From contig NZ_LQPE01000034.1 of NCBI RefSeq assembly GCF_002101735.1, positions 1 to 64,000 of the forward strand: 64,000 nucleotides of DNA, written 5' to 3'. Under the pieces are notes generated by a model, which worked only from the letters and a program-made list of their open reading frames with translations, had not been told where the DNA came from and made no database searches. The DNA comes from Mycobacterium kyorinense. GTDB taxonomy: Bacteria; Actinomycetota; Actinomycetes; Mycobacteriales; Mycobacteriaceae. Positions 1 through 9,700 of this stretch are shown here, in pieces (position 1 is the stretch's first letter; every line of letters begins with the position of its first letter). A program made the position numbers and the translations under genes.

Positions 1-95
1 GCCAGTTGCGCGCGCGCGGTGTAGAGAGCAGCGGTGTATCCGGCCGGTCCGGAGCCGATAACGATCACGTTGCGCACGGGGCTGCTGGCAGTCAT
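1..95 (-). CDS. trxB: Thioredoxin reductase, N-terminal fragment
   Basis: Only the first 31 or so codons are in the window; the gene runs off the left edge. The translation begins MTASSPVRNVIVIGSGPAGY, which carries the GxGxxG dinucleotide-binding motif that opens the FAD domain of thioredoxin reductase. The enzyme passes electrons from NADPH to thioredoxin in the cytosol. The ATG at 95 is preceded by a GAAAGG ribosome site. In M. tuberculosis trxB2 (Rv3913) is the next gene after the sigM/Rv3912 pair and is read in the same direction, as here. The short sequence alone would fit other FAD/NAD reductases; the neighbourhood makes TrxB the best reading. Confidence 0.88.
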   Translation of the reverse strand, partial: MTASSPVRNVIVIGSGPAGYTAALYTARAQL

Positions 96-177
96 ACGAG
101 CCTTTCGGATACTTCGAGCCGGGTCCAGACACTTCGAACGCCAGGGTAGGCGGCGCTGTTCCCGGGCTGAAACTCTC

Positions 178-223
178 GTGGCGATTCGCCAGCGCGGCGG
201 AGCCGGGCGCAGCGGGTCGCCAC
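178..223 (+). repeat. Interspersed 46-bp repeat, copy 1
   Basis: This element starts GTGGCGA and ends TCGCCAC, so its ends are a 7-bp inverted repeat. The interior (AGCGCGGCG, AGCCGGGCGCAGCGGG) nearly matches the elements at 7335-7379 and 33697-33741, all in the same orientation. This copy sits between the stop of the anti-sigma gene and trxB. It has one extra base relative to the other copies and no obvious target duplication. Confidence 0.8.
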
Positions 224-228
224 GGATC

Positions 229-735
229 TTACGGACGGGGAACCGACCTGTCAGCCAGCAACCCCGTGTCGGCCCTACTGCAGGTCGGCGCCACCGCCAG
301 TGCGGCCACCGTATCGGGCGTGTCGCCGGGCAGGACAAGTAGCACGCCCGGGCGACCGGCGATCTCGATCGGCCGGGCGCCCAGCACCCGGACCGAGGCG
401 GCGTAGCCCAGGCCGGTCAGACACGACCCGCGCCGCTGCGGATCGGCGAGCGGGCCGTAGTCAGCGGGGCGGTCGAGCAGCGCGAGGATCTGCGCGTCGG
501 ACAACGGAATAGCCGCAGGCGGCCGCGACACCGTGATGTGCTGGGCAGTGATCGGGCTGCTGGGAGTCGCCGCCGGCTCGCTGACGAGCGCGGCCGTTCC
601 GAGCGCGACGGCGACGCCGGCCGCGGCCAGGCCGGCCACCGCCGCCACCACCCGCAGCGGCCGACCGCCGGGCCGGGCGGCGTGTGCGGGTTTCAGCGGC
701 GGATCACCATCCGCGTCGTCGCGAACGTCAGCCAT
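229..735 (-). CDS. Rv3912-like membrane protein, putative anti-SigM, short N-terminus
   Basis: A 168-residue protein encoded directly after sigM, overlapping its stop by 8 bases, which suggests translational coupling. It has about 30 mostly polar residues, one hydrophobic membrane segment near residues 30-50, then an extracytoplasmic part that resembles the C-terminal region of Rv3912, the M. tuberculosis anti-SigM candidate. Rv3912 is about 254 residues and, as I recall it, has some 70-90 cytoplasmic residues before the membrane segment. Here no comparable sigma-binding domain and no zinc anti-sigma (HxxxCxxC) motif can be seen. Either the sigma-binding part is lost or an unusually short peptide does the job. 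The ATG at 735 is the only sensible start, because the frame upstream is a shadow of sigM. Confidence 0.7.
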   Translation of the reverse strand: MADVRDDADGDPPLKPAHAARPGGRPLRVVAAVAGLAAAGVAVALGTAALVSEPAATPSSPITAQHITVSRPPAAIPLSDAQILALLDRPADYGPLADPQRRGSCLTGLGYAASVRVLGARPIEIAGRPGVLLVLPGDTPDTVAALAVAPTCSRADTGLLADRSVPRP

Positions 736-1315
736 CGGCCTCAGTGTGCGACATGGCCGGGTCGGTGTCCTTGTCGAGGTGGCCCAGTGCCGTGGCGAGC
801 CGGGCCCGCGCGCGGGCACAGCGGCTCTTGACGGTGCCTTCGGCGACGCCCAGCAACCGGGCGGTGTCGGCGACGGTGTAGCCGTGCATGTCGACGGCCA
901 CCACCGCCGCACGCTGCTCGACGGGCAGCCGCATCAGCGCGCGCTGTACCGCAATCGCCGTTTCCACCTGCGCGGTCCGATCGGCCACCGGGTGGTCGTC
1001 GTCCAGCGCAGCGGTGGGGTGAGACCTGTTGCGGCGCAACCGATCCAGGCATGCGTTCACCACGATGCGATACAGCCAGCTGCTGACCGCGGCGTCGTGC
1101 CGGAACGATTTGGCGCCCCGGTGCGCCGAGAGCATCGCGTCTTGCAGCGCATCGGCGGCGTCCTCCGGGTCGCGGCTGGTGAGCCGGGCAAGGCGGTGCA
1201 GCTGGCGGTGGTGGCGGTAGAACAGCTCCTCGAACGCATAGCGGTCCCCGGCGACGTGGTCGGCCAGCAGTTCGGCGTCGCTGCGTTCTGTCCGCACCCG
1301 ATTGCCGAGACCCAC
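728..1315 (-). CDS. sigM: ECF RNA polymerase sigma factor SigM
   Basis: A 195-residue ECF sigma factor. Region 2 is recognisable near residues 25-95 (acidic helix around DPEDAADALQDAML, then SWLYRIVVNACLDRLRR) and region 4 near residues 125-180 (LPVEQRAAVVAVDMHGYTVA, then an HTH ending GTVKSRCARARARL). It directs RNA polymerase to stress or late-phase promoters; in M. tuberculosis SigM controls some ESX and lipid genes. The GTG start is favoured by a TAGTGT -10 motif six bases upstream and no ribosome site, as in leaderless transcripts. The putative anti-sigma gene overlaps its end. Confidence 0.93.
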   Translation of the reverse strand: MGLGNRVRTERSDAELLADHVAGDRYAFEELFYRHHRQLHRLARLTSRDPEDAADALQDAMLSAHRGAKSFRHDAAVSSWLYRIVVNACLDRLRRNRSHPTAALDDDHPVADRTAQVETAIAVQRALMRLPVEQRAAVVAVDMHGYTVADTARLLGVAEGTVKSRCARARARLATALGHLDKDTDPAMSHTEADG

Positions 1316-1321
1316 GGCCGG

Positions 1322-1327
1322 ACACTA
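1322..1327 (-). promoter_or_regulatory. Candidate -10 element for leaderless sigM transcript
   Basis: Read on the minus strand, TAGTGT (TANNNT) is followed by six bases and the sigM GTG. No Shine-Dalgarno is present. The spacing matches leaderless mycobacterial promoters. Confidence 0.5.
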
Positions 1328-1368
1328 ACCAAGCGGGCCCTGCCCGGCACTTCACCCGCGGGGCTGCC

Positions 1369-4300
1369 TTAGGAGGCGGCCTGCACGGTGATCTCGGAGA
1401 TGTCGGCTTCGCTCTTGCCGTTGGTGGTTCCCAGCGTGGAGATCCACACCAGCAGGTTCGACGTCGGCGCCGACGCGTTGACCGGGATGCTGTTGTGCCC
1501 GGGGTGCAACGCCGTCGGCTGGGTCAGCGCCGTGGTGTCCTCGAGCTTGGCCGGCGACGACGTCGGCGACGAGCGGATCTGGACCTTTGTGCCCGTGCTG
1601 GAGATGTCGACGGTCACCGTGCCCACGGTCGTGGGTTTGGGCAGCTCCAACAGCAGCCCGACGCCGTTCTTGAAGCTGGGGAATGGCGCGGCGTCGGTGT
1701 AGGTGTCGGTCGCCCAGGCGGTGGCCGGGTTACCGTCGATCGCCTGGCCGGCCTGCCCCGGGTTGTCGGCCTCGCCGCCGGGGGAGAAGACCGTCGCCTT
1801 CAAGGGTTTGACCGTGCTGCCCGGCGCCGCCGAACTGCTGGCCGTCGCGGTGGTGCTCGACGACGGCGCGTTCAGGCCGAGGCGATCCTTGTCCAGGCCG
1901 CCGCCAAGGTCGCCGAAGATGCGGCCCAGCACCGTCGCCAGCACCAGCAGCGCGACCACGATCACGGCCACCGCTGCGCCCACCCCGATCATCACGTTGC
2001 GTCGACGCCGCAGCCGAACCTCGTCGTCTTCCGGGCTGCTGCGGCGGAACGGCCCCGGCCGCCCGGCGCCGGGCGCCGGCTCGTCGATCGGCGCCAGCAG
2101 ATCGGTGCGGTCGGCAACCGCCGTGGCCTGCTGCAGTAGGTTCAAAAGCGTTGCCGCGCTGCGTATTCCGCCGTCGCCTTGGATGGCGTGACTGGCCGCC
2201 GCAGAGATCTGGAACGGAATGTCGCGATCGATCAGGCGCGGTTCCACCGGGTGACCGGACCCATCCCGCTCGGCCGGCGCCAGGCCGCTGCGCACCCCGG
2301 ACTCCGGCAGCGGCCACCGGTTGACCAGCAGCGCATACAGTGCGCCGCCGATGCCGCGGATGTCGGCATCGGGCGTGGCGTCGGGCATGGTCGCCGGGAA
2401 GGCCAGCACCACGTCGCCCTCGATGCTCACCCGCACCCGGCTGGGGTGGTCGATCGACAGCGCGACGCCGGCGTGGTGGGCGGCTTCGGCGGCGGCGGCC
2501 AGGGTCTGCATCGCGCGGGCCGCTCCCACCGCCGACGGCGAGGTGTTGGCCACCTCCTGCAGCGAGCCGCCCCGGATCCACTCGGCGACCACCAGCCCGC
2601 CGCGGCCGGTGTGCACCACGTCGAGCACCCGGGCGACGCCCGGCTTGTCGATACGGCTGAGCCGCAATGTGCGAGACAGGATTTCGCGCAGTTCGTCGTC
2701 GGGCAGCGTCCCGTCGGGGTCCACGAACGTCAGCGCCACCTGCCGGTCCAGCGCGGTGTCGAGGGCCTGCCAAAACTGCAATCCCGGTCGACCGCCGTGG
2801 AATACGAGCAACCGGTAGCGGCCACCGGAGATGCTGGCGCCGGGCACCAGGTGCAGGTCTTCTCGCGCCGGCGGCCCCGGCGCCGGCGCGCGTGGCGCGT
2901 CGAACTCGATCGGATCGTCGGCGACGGAATCCCCGTTCGGCTTTTTCGGCGCGGGCGCTGAGACGGTGCCGACCTGAAGATCGGGCGGGATGTCGGGCTG
3001 GAAGTCGTCGGCGGACTGCTGCGACCGCTCGGCGTCGGACGCAGGTTTGGACGAGGTGCTGTGTGTCGGGCCGTCAGTCACCTCCGGTCCTTTCCCCATC
3101 CGCGCCCCGGCTACCTGCTCGGGAGGCATTCGCCGGATGGGTCCCCGGACCGGATACCCCCCCGGCGCCAACGAATTCCTCTGCTCAGAGTACGTGACCG
3201 GGCCACGCCCGGACAGGCGGTCGGGCGGGGCGGCCTTGCCCACGGCTAATCTTCCGCCCGTCCCGCCGAGCCATCGACGTGCCACAGCGGCCGCGGCGAG
3301 CGCCTCGGGCACCTGCGCGCGCAGCATCACCGCGGCCAGGATCGGCGCCATGATCACCGCGAGCACAAAGAGCCGCAGCAGTGAGCCGGCCCCGCCGCCG
3401 TGCGCCGTCAGGGTTTCGAGTCCAAGCAGCTGATCGACCACGTGCGCGATCAGGCCGGCCAGCAGCGACGCGGCGATGGTCACCAGGATGGTCCGGGTTT
3501 CCGCCGCACCGATCAGGTGCCGGCTGGGTGGGCGCAGCGTGTTGCGCAGCAGGTAGTAGCCGACTATCGCGCCGGCCAGGAAGCCCAGCCCGTTGGCCAG
3601 CCCCAGATATCCGGCCACCAGCTCGCGGTCGTCGGTGACATATGGCGCCAGCAGCGACCCGACCACCTTGACCGTGGTGATGACGACGATGATCACGATC
3701 GGCGTCCAGGGCTGCTCGCGGGCGTAGAAGACCCGCAGCTGCAACAGCACCAGCGCGTAGGGGATCAGCGTGAACGCCGACAGCGCGATGGCCGCACCGA
3801 GGTAGCCGGCGTCGACCTCGCCGAACCGCCCGTAGGCGAATAGCGCGCTGCCGATCGCCGGCCCGCCGACGGTCATGACCGCCACCGTCGGGATCAGCGT
3901 GATCATCGTCATCCGGGTGGCCAGCGACAGGTCGGCCAGGACGGCGGGCGTGTCGTCGGCGGCCGCGTTGCGGCTCAGCCGCGGCATCACCACCGTCAAC
4001 ACCGTCACCCCGATCATGCCGAACGGCAGCTGCAGGACCAGCCAGGCGTAGTTGTAGATCGCCGGCCCGGAAGCGGCTGCGGTACTGGCGATCTGGTTGC
4101 CGATGATGAAGCCGAGCTGGCTGATCAGCACGTAGAGCACCATCGCGGCGGCCATCGCCCCGAAACGTTTGAGGCGTTGGTCGATTCCCCACAGCGGGCG
4201 CAGGCTGATGTGCTGGCGCCAAATCGCCACCAGCAGCACCGCCGTCTGCGCGACTACGCCGAGCGTGGTGCCGATGCCGAGCACCAGCAGCTTGGCGTTG

Positions 4301-4965
4301 CCCATCTTGACTGGGTCCACCGACAGCTGCCCCGGCACGGCCAGGTAGACGCCGAGCGTGGCAATCGCAACGACGTTGTTGACGACGGGCGCCCAGGCCG
4401 GCGGCCCGAACACGTTGCGGGTGTTCAGGATCGCCATGAACACCGAGGACAGCCCGTAGAAGATCACCTGCGGCAGCAGCAGGTAGGCGAACGCGGTGGT
4501 CAGCGGTTCGTTGACCTGTGGGCTGGCGCCCAGCATCAACCGCACCAGCAGCGGCGCGGCGGCTACCGATAGCAGCGTGGTGACCAGCAGCAGCGTGGTG
4601 GCCATCGTGACCAGGCGCCGCACGAACGCCTGCCCGCCGTCGGCGTCGTCCTGTTCGGCGCGTGCGAGTACCGGCACGAAGATTGCGGTGAACGTCGCTT
4701 CCAGGACGAGGGCGGCGATCTGGTTGGGCAGCTGGTTGGCCACCGAGAAGGCGCTGGTCAGCGCCGCGCCCAGGATGGCTGCCAGCAGCACGATCCGGGC
4801 GAAGCCGGTGACCCGGCTGACCAGCGTCGCAAACGCCATCCCCCACGACCGCGACACCAGCGCCGCGTCGGACAGTTCGACGCGCTGCTGAGGCGCCGTG
4901 GCCTCCAGCGGCGTCGGCGAGGACAACCGCGCCGACAAAGGCACGCCCCGGCCGGCCGAGCTCAT
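1369..4965 (-). CDS. murJ: MurJ/MviN lipid II flippase fused to a pseudokinase and an extracytoplasmic domain
   Basis: A 1198-residue protein matching the architecture and length of Rv3910 (1184 residues). Residues ~35-560 are the multi-spanning MurJ flippase, which moves lipid II across the membrane for peptidoglycan synthesis. A Pro-rich linker leads to a kinase-like domain at ~715-950. That domain lacks the VAIK lysine (RQVALTFVD), the HRD motif and DFG, so it should be catalytically dead. In the family this pseudokinase is phosphorylated by PknB and then binds the FHA protein FhaA. A membrane segment follows at ~988-1015, then a Ser/Thr/Ala-rich linker and an extracytoplasmic beta domain. 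The ATG overlaps the stop of the upstream gene by four bases, so the two are co-translated. Confidence 0.95.
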   Translation of the reverse strand: MSSAGRGVPLSARLSSPTPLEATAPQQRVELSDAALVSRSWGMAFATLVSRVTGFARIVLLAAILGAALTSAFSVANQLPNQIAALVLEATFTAIFVPVLARAEQDDADGGQAFVRRLVTMATTLLLVTTLLSVAAAPLLVRLMLGASPQVNEPLTTAFAYLLLPQVIFYGLSSVFMAILNTRNVFGPPAWAPVVNNVVAIATLGVYLAVPGQLSVDPVKMGNAKLLVLGIGTTLGVVAQTAVLLVAIWRQHISLRPLWGIDQRLKRFGAMAAAMVLYVLISQLGFIIGNQIASTAAASGPAIYNYAWLVLQLPFGMIGVTVLTVVMPRLSRNAAADDTPAVLADLSLATRMTMITLIPTVAVMTVGGPAIGSALFAYGRFGEVDAGYLGAAIALSAFTLIPYALVLLQLRVFYAREQPWTPIVIIVVITTVKVVGSLLAPYVTDDRELVAGYLGLANGLGFLAGAIVGYYLLRNTLRPPSRHLIGAAETRTILVTIAASLLAGLIAHVVDQLLGLETLTAHGGGAGSLLRLFVLAVIMAPILAAVMLRAQVPEALAAAAVARRWLGGTGGRLAVGKAAPPDRLSGRGPVTYSEQRNSLAPGGYPVRGPIRRMPPEQVAGARMGKGPEVTDGPTHSTSSKPASDAERSQQSADDFQPDIPPDLQVGTVSAPAPKKPNGDSVADDPIEFDAPRAPAPGPPAREDLHLVPGASISGGRYRLLVFHGGRPGLQFWQALDTALDRQVALTFVDPDGTLPDDELREILSRTLRLSRIDKPGVARVLDVVHTGRGGLVVAEWIRGGSLQEVANTSPSAVGAARAMQTLAAAAEAAHHAGVALSIDHPSRVRVSIEGDVVLAFPATMPDATPDADIRGIGGALYALLVNRWPLPESGVRSGLAPAERDGSGHPVEPRLIDRDIPFQISAAASHAIQGDGGIRSAATLLNLLQQATAVADRTDLLAPIDEPAPGAGRPGPFRRSSPEDDEVRLRRRRNVMIGVGAAVAVIVVALLVLATVLGRIFGDLGGGLDKDRLGLNAPSSSTTATASSSAAPGSTVKPLKATVFSPGGEADNPGQAGQAIDGNPATAWATDTYTDAAPFPSFKNGVGLLLELPKPTTVGTVTVDISSTGTKVQIRSSPTSSPAKLEDTTALTQPTALHPGHNSIPVNASAPTSNLLVWISTLGTTNGKSEADISEITVQAAS

Positions 4966-7403
4966 ACCGGGTGCTCTTCCTCAACGCGGTCGACCACCCG
5001 CGCCTGGACGTCGGCGGGGTCGGGCCGGTCCAGGTCGGCGCGGTCGGGCTGGCCGCGGAAGCGGTGCCACAGCCGTCGTCCGGCCAGCGTCACCAGCACC
5101 GCGGCCGCGCTGAGCGTGATCGCGAACAACACCTTGCCGTAGGCATTGGAATGCACCGACAGCCGCACCGGCTCACCCAGCGGCACCCCGTCGGGGGTAC
5201 GCAGCGACACGTCGATGGCCACCCGCTGGGTGAAGTTGACCTCGATCGGCACCCGCAGCGGCAGATACCCCGGTGGCAGCTCGATTTCGCCGAGGTCGGT
5301 CACCGTCATGCCGGGCGGGGTGTCCACGTGCAGCCGCACCCGGATCGGCACCGCCAGGCCGTTGTGCAGCGCCAGCGGCAGCGGGCTGTGCTCGGTGGCC
5401 AGCGTGTAGGACCCGCCCGGGTTGACGATCGTGACCGACCCGTACAGGTCGTCGATGGTGCCGCCGACGATCTGCACCCGCCGGTGCGCCAGCCCGTTGC
5501 GAGTGTCCGGTCGCTCCGATTGGCTGACCGCGCGCAGCATGTCCTCACGCAGCGGCGCGGTGTAGCCGGCACCGGTCAGCCCGGTGCGCACGTCGGTGGT
5601 CAGCGCCGCCGTCAGACCGCCCAGCCGGCCCAGCTCGCCGGCGATCTGGGCGATGACGACGTCGTCGAACCGTCCCCGCGGGGCGATGTCGTTGCCGACG
5701 GGCCGGGGGGCGGAGTTGACCGCGGAGGCGTCGGCTATCAGCGCCGGCAGCGGCCGCGGCACCGCCAGCCCGGAACGAACGGCCGCGGCCAGTGTGGTCA
5801 AGATGGCCCCCGCGTCGTCGGATTGCAGGGTCCAGGTCGGGGGCGGCACCAGGATCTCGGTGCGCTGGGCGACGTCGGGTTGCAGGCCCCGCCACAGCAT
5901 CGAGCCCAGCGCGTCCTGGCGGCGCGCGGTGGCGGAGTCATGCCGCAGCCGTACCGCCAGCGAGGCGTCCAGGTAGGTCGGTGCGACGGGGTCGGTGCCG
6001 GCCGCCGCCAGCGCGGCGCCGACGGTGGGGTCGAACGGCGCCGCGACCACCTGCGCCGACACGCGGCGCGGGGCGATGTCCGCCGTCGCCGGTTCGCCGG
6101 TGGCGGAGTCCTGTCCGGAGAACTCGGCCGCGGCGACCGCCACCGTGGCGGTGTTGGCACCGAGCAGGTCCACGCTGCGCCGTGTCAACAACCCGTCGGC
6201 GATCAGGGTGGCTCCGCGGACAGATGCGACGCCCAGGATCTGGTCGACGATGTCGCCCGCGGTGGCGATGCTGGCGGCGTCGCCGAGCCCCGCGTCGCCC
6301 ACCCGTTGCACCGCGTCGAGGTCGGCCTGGGCGTACGGGGTGGGCGCCACGCACATGCGGTGCGCCAAGGCGCGCACCCGATCGAGCCAGCTCACGGCCG
6401 CGGCCTGGCCGGTGCCCGGGTGCACCGGCGCGCCCGGACCGCTGCTGTCGGGCGCGTCGGCGACCACATAGCCGCGGGTCATCGCGTTGACCGTGACGAG
6501 CAGATCCGGGTCGACGGCCAGGCACAGCGAGCGCCCGACAGCGCCGTCGGGGTCGACGTCGCGGCTGGTAGCGAATTCGGCTGCGGACAGCAGGATGTCC
6601 AGCCTGCCGCCGGTGGCCAGCGAGGTCGCCAGCTCGTCGTCGACCAGCCTCACCGGGATCGTGCCGCCGGGTACCCCGGGGGCCAGCCGCGGCCGGTCGG
6701 CCAGCGGCCACAGCATGGTCACCTGCACCGGTTTGGAGGTGTCGGGCGCGACCACGGAGCTCAGCGCATCCGAGGACTTGTCCGCGGGGTCGGCGGGCAC
6801 ACCCATCACCGGCAGCAGGAAACGGGCATTGTCGAGGCGGGCCGCTTCGCCGTAGTCGGGTGTCCCGTTGACGTTGACCAGCAACGGGTACACGCCCGGC
6901 TTGCCGATGGCCAGCGACGGCTCGGTCAGTGAGCGCACCGGGGCCGACAGCGTGAAGCCGGCGTTCTGCCCGCGCTGCAGTTCGCTGGCCACCGTCAGGA
7001 AGTCGCCGACCGGCTCGTACTGGTCGGTGCCGCCGTCGAGGTTGGTGCGCAGACCCGCCGAGGAGCCGACGGCCGCCGCCCGCTCGAGGCGGACCATCAC
7101 GTCGCGCACCGGCCGGTCGCCGACATTGGTCACGATCCCGGTGACCGTGACGACCGGCTCGCTGGTGGTGGTGACCACGTCGGGCGTCACCTGGTCGACG
7201 CGCACCTGCACGAACGGAGTCGTACCGGGCTCGCCCGCGACGGCCCGGGGCGCGGCGGTCGGAAGCGTGAGCACGGCCCCCAGACCAGCCAGGATGCCGG
7301 CCACCGCGGCGAGGCGCAGTAGGGCGGCTCGTCCGTGGCGATCGCAAGCGCGGCGAAGCCGGGCGCAGCGGGTCGCCACTTGGAACAGCCGCAACCTGGT
7401 CAC
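4962..7403 (-). CDS. Rv3909-like conserved exported/membrane protein
   Basis: An 813-residue protein corresponding to Rv3909 (about 802 residues). It has an N-terminal hydrophobic segment around residues 28-50 (signal or anchor), a large extracytoplasmic part with beta-rich segments ([20 protein letters not shown] looks like a CARDB/Ig-type strand pattern), and a C-terminal membrane segment ([20 protein letters not shown]) before a short charged cytoplasmic tail. Its function is not established. It is always found with murJ and mutT4 in mycobacteria, which suggests a cell-envelope role. The GTG at 7403 overlaps the mutT4 stop (GTGA) and the end overlaps murJ (ATGA). Residues ~9-24 are encoded by a copy of the interspersed repeat, making the N-terminus unusually Arg-rich. 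Confidence 0.85.
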   Translation of the reverse strand: MTRLRLFQVATRCARLRRACDRHGRAALLRLAAVAGILAGLGAVLTLPTAAPRAVAGEPGTTPFVQVRVDQVTPDVVTTTSEPVVTVTGIVTNVGDRPVRDVMVRLERAAAVGSSAGLRTNLDGGTDQYEPVGDFLTVASELQRGQNAGFTLSAPVRSLTEPSLAIGKPGVYPLLVNVNGTPDYGEAARLDNARFLLPVMGVPADPADKSSDALSSVVAPDTSKPVQVTMLWPLADRPRLAPGVPGGTIPVRLVDDELATSLATGGRLDILLSAAEFATSRDVDPDGAVGRSLCLAVDPDLLVTVNAMTRGYVVADAPDSSGPGAPVHPGTGQAAAVSWLDRVRALAHRMCVAPTPYAQADLDAVQRVGDAGLGDAASIATAGDIVDQILGVASVRGATLIADGLLTRRSVDLLGANTATVAVAAAEFSGQDSATGEPATADIAPRRVSAQVVAAPFDPTVGAALAAAGTDPVAPTYLDASLAVRLRHDSATARRQDALGSMLWRGLQPDVAQRTEILVPPPTWTLQSDDAGAILTTLAAAVRSGLAVPRPLPALIADASAVNSAPRPVGNDIAPRGRFDDVVIAQIAGELGRLGGLTAALTTDVRTGLTGAGYTAPLREDMLRAVSQSERPDTRNGLAHRRVQIVGGTIDDLYGSVTIVNPGGSYTLATEHSPLPLALHNGLAVPIRVRLHVDTPPGMTVTDLGEIELPPGYLPLRVPIEVNFTQRVAIDVSLRTPDGVPLGEPVRLSVHSNAYGKVLFAITLSAAAVLVTLAGRRLWHRFRGQPDRADLDRPDPADVQARVVDRVEEEHPV
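7335..7379 (+). repeat. Interspersed 45-bp repeat, copy 2, inside a coding sequence
   Basis: The element has the same GTGGCGA...TCGCCAC ends and interior as copy 3. It lies wholly within the N-terminal coding part of the Rv3909-like gene. At 45 bp (15 codons) it keeps the reading frame and encodes [15 protein letters not shown] just before the hydrophobic signal/anchor. Confidence 0.82.
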
Positions 7404-8134
7404 GGCCCGGGACCGCGACCGTTCTTCCGGCCCGGCGCGGGTTGACGATGGTGGGCGCGCGAATGCGTCTGCGGGCGCCGGCGCGGGGTGGTGGGCGGCA
7501 GCGGCGGCAACGCCGCCGGGCCGTCCGACTGCAGCTTGTCGATCAGTTCGTCGGCCACCTCGGCCAGGCGCCGCTCGTCGGCGTAGGCAAGCCGCGACGG
7601 CAGCTCCCGGATCGGCACCCACGCCACTTCGGCGACTTCGAGGTCCTCGTCGGACAGCTCGCCGCCCGCGCACCGCATCAGATAGTGGTGCACGGTTTTG
7701 TGGACCCGCCGGCCGTCGGTGACGAACCAGTAGTCGATGCTGCCCAGCGCGGCCAGCACGCTGCCCTGAATGCCGGTCTCCTCGGCGACTTCGCGGATTG
7801 CGGTCTGCTCGGCGGTCTCGCCGAGTTCGATGTGGCCCTTGGGCAGGGACCACAGCATGCGGCCGCGGCGGTCGACGCGACCGATCAGCGCGGCGACCTG
7901 TTCCTCACGGGGCCCGTCGATGCCGTCGATGACCAACCCGCCCGCGGAGGTTTCGTGCACGGTGCGCAGCCGCTCGGGTCCGCGCCGGGTCGAGCGTCCA
8001 CGTCCCGACTTGGCCGACTGAGCGGTGCCGTCGACTGGCGTGTTGTCGGTGCGGTTTTCGGCTGTCCCGGCGGCGCGACGACCCCGGCGCCTGCCTCGGC
8101 GCCGGCGGGGTTTGGCTTGTTCGCCGTCCGACAC
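7400..8134 (-). CDS. mutT4: Nudix hydrolase MutT4
   Basis: A 244-residue protein that closely follows Rv3908 (MutT4, 248 residues). The Nudix box is visible at roughly residues 108-130 ([20 protein letters not shown], matching GX5EX7REUXEE). The first 45 residues are very basic ([15 protein letters not shown]) and the C-terminal tail is Pro/Arg-rich, suggesting nucleic-acid contact. MutT-type enzymes hydrolyse oxidised or unusual nucleoside diphosphate derivatives. The GTG start is chosen because [14 protein letters not shown] matches the family N-terminus and a TACTAT -10 motif lies seven bases upstream. The gene is divergent from pcnA and co-transcribed with the Rv3909-like gene and murJ. 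Confidence 0.93.
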   Translation of the reverse strand: MSDGEQAKPRRRRGRRRGRRAAGTAENRTDNTPVDGTAQSAKSGRGRSTRRGPERLRTVHETSAGGLVIDGIDGPREEQVAALIGRVDRRGRMLWSLPKGHIELGETAEQTAIREVAEETGIQGSVLAALGSIDYWFVTDGRRVHKTVHHYLMRCAGGELSDEDLEVAEVAWVPIRELPSRLAYADERRLAEVADELIDKLQSDGPAALPPLPPTTPRRRPQTHSRAHHRQPAPGRKNGRGPGP

Positions 8135-8141
8135 CCAAGCG

Positions 8142-8147
8142 ATAGTA
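8142..8147 (-). promoter_or_regulatory. Candidate -10 element for leaderless mutT4 operon
   Basis: The minus strand reads TACTAT, then seven bases, then the mutT4 GTG. There is no ribosome site. This should drive mutT4, the Rv3909-like gene and murJ. Confidence 0.55.
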
Positions 8148-8217
8148 GCTGGCACGCCTACGCGTTCCAGGGCACACTCGCCGTTCGTCGCCGTAATGTG
8201 GCCGAGCGTCGCCGTAC

Positions 8218-8223
8218 TAGGCT
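8218..8223 (+). promoter_or_regulatory. Candidate -10 element for leaderless pcnA
   Basis: TAGGCT followed by eight bases and the pcnA GTG, with no Shine-Dalgarno. It is divergent from the mutT4 promoter within a 97-bp spacer. Confidence 0.55.
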
Positions 8224-8231
8224 GGACCAAC

Positions 8232-9677
8232 GTGCCCGAAACCGCCCAGGACGCCGAGCTGCTGACCGCGGCCGCAGTCGCGTTGAACTCCTACGCCGAC
8301 CTGTTGCGCGAACTCGGCGCGGTGTTCGCTGCGGCCGGTCACGAGTTGTACCTGGTGGGCGGGTCGGTGCGGGACGCGTTGTTGCGGCGGCTCAGCCCCG
8401 ATTTGGATTTCGCCACCGACGCGCACCCCGAGCAGGTGCAGAAGATCATGCGGCCGTGGGCGGATGCCTTGTGGGACACCGGGATTGAATTCGGCACGGT
8501 CGGCGTGGGCAAGGGCGGGCACCGGCTGGAGATCACCACGTTTCGCGCCGACCAATACGACCGGGTGTCGCGCAACCCGCAGGTGCGGTTCGGGGACTCG
8601 CTGGACGCCGACCTGTCTCGCCGCGACTTCACCGTCAACGCGATGGCGGTGCGCGTCACCCCGGCCGGGCCGGGCGAATTCGTCGATCCGCTGGGCGGTT
8701 TGGCGGCGCTGCGCGCCGGCGTGCTCGACACCCCCGCGGCGCCCGAGGTGTCGTTCGGCGACGACCCGCTGCGCATGCTGCGCGCGGCCCGGTTCGTCTC
8801 GCAGCTGGGCTTCGCCGTGGCGCCCCGGGTCCGCGCGGCGATCGAGGAGATGGCGCCGGAGCTGGCCCGCATCACCGCCGAGCGGGTGGCCGCCGAACTG
8901 GACAAGCTGCTGCTCGGCGATGACCCGGTCGCCGGCATCGACCTGCTGGTGCAGACCGGGATGGGCGACGTGGTGCTGCCCGAGGTCGGCGGGATGCGGA
9001 TGGCCATCGACGAGCACCACCAGCACAAGGACGTCTACCAGCATTCGCTGACGGTGCTGCGGCAGGCCGTGGAATTAGAGGGCGCTGGAGGTCCTGATTT
9101 GGTGTTGCGCTGGGCGGCGCTGCTGCACGACATCGGCAAACCCGCCACCCGCAAACACGAGCCCGACGGCGGGGTGAGCTTTCACCACCACGAGGTGGTG
9201 GGCGCCAAGATGGCCCGTAAGCGGTTGCGGGCGTTGAAGTACTCCAAGCAGATGGTCGACGACATCTCGCAGTTGGTGTACCTGCATCTGCGGTTCCACG
9301 GCTACGGCGACGGGAAGTGGACCGATTCGGCGGTGCGCCGCTATGTCACCGACGCCGGTCCGCTGCTGCCCAAGCTGCACAAGTTGGTGCGGGCCGACTG
9401 CACCACCCGCAACAAGCGGCGGGCCGCCCGGCTGCAGGCCAACTACGACAACCTCGAGGCCAGGATCGCGGAGCTGGCCGCGGCCGAAGACCTGCAGCGG
9501 GTCCGGCCCGACCTGGACGGCAACGAGATCATGAAGCTGCTGGACATCCCGCCGGGGCCGCAGGTGGGCGAGGCGTGGCGCTACCTCAAGGAGCTTCGGC
9601 TGGAGCGCGGCCCGCTGTCGCACGAGGAGGCGACGGCCGAGCTGCTGGCCTGGTGGAAGGCGCGCGGGAACCGGTAG
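8232..9677 (+). CDS. pcnA: PcnA/CCA-adding enzyme family nucleotidyltransferase with HD domain
   Basis: A 481-residue protein of the class II nucleotidyltransferase family (Rv3907c is 480 residues). The N-terminal domain has [11 protein letters not shown] and the catalytic DLDFATDA at residues ~40-60. Central helices follow, then an HD-type region near residue 300 ([11 protein letters not shown] with [19 protein letters not shown]). In actinobacteria this single enzyme most likely repairs the CCA ends of tRNA, although the annotated name is poly(A) polymerase. The GTG at 8232 opens [11 protein letters not shown]; longer readings run into the divergent mutT4 gene. Confidence 0.94.
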   Translation: MPETAQDAELLTAAAVALNSYADLLRELGAVFAAAGHELYLVGGSVRDALLRRLSPDLDFATDAHPEQVQKIMRPWADALWDTGIEFGTVGVGKGGHRLEITTFRADQYDRVSRNPQVRFGDSLDADLSRRDFTVNAMAVRVTPAGPGEFVDPLGGLAALRAGVLDTPAAPEVSFGDDPLRMLRAARFVSQLGFAVAPRVRAAIEEMAPELARITAERVAAELDKLLLGDDPVAGIDLLVQTGMGDVVLPEVGGMRMAIDEHHQHKDVYQHSLTVLRQAVELEGAGGPDLVLRWAALLHDIGKPATRKHEPDGGVSFHHHEVVGAKMARKRLRALKYSKQMVDDISQLVYLHLRFHGYGDGKWTDSAVRRYVTDAGPLLPKLHKLVRADCTTRNKRRAARLQANYDNLEARIAELAAAEDLQRVRPDLDGNEIMKLLDIPPGPQVGEAWRYLKELRLERGPLSHEEATAELLAWWKARGNR

Positions 9678-9700
9678 CGAGTGCGCCGCGTCTGACCGGC

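Noticed and set aside
533..1372. Plus-strand frame of 279 codons across sigM
   Set aside because: It is a shadow of sigM and the anti-sigma gene; codon pattern and motifs support the minus strand.
4971..6932. Plus-strand open frame of 653 codons opposite the Rv3909-like gene
   Set aside because: Its composition is dominated by Arg, Gly, His and Gln as expected of an antisense frame. The opposite strand encodes a conserved protein.
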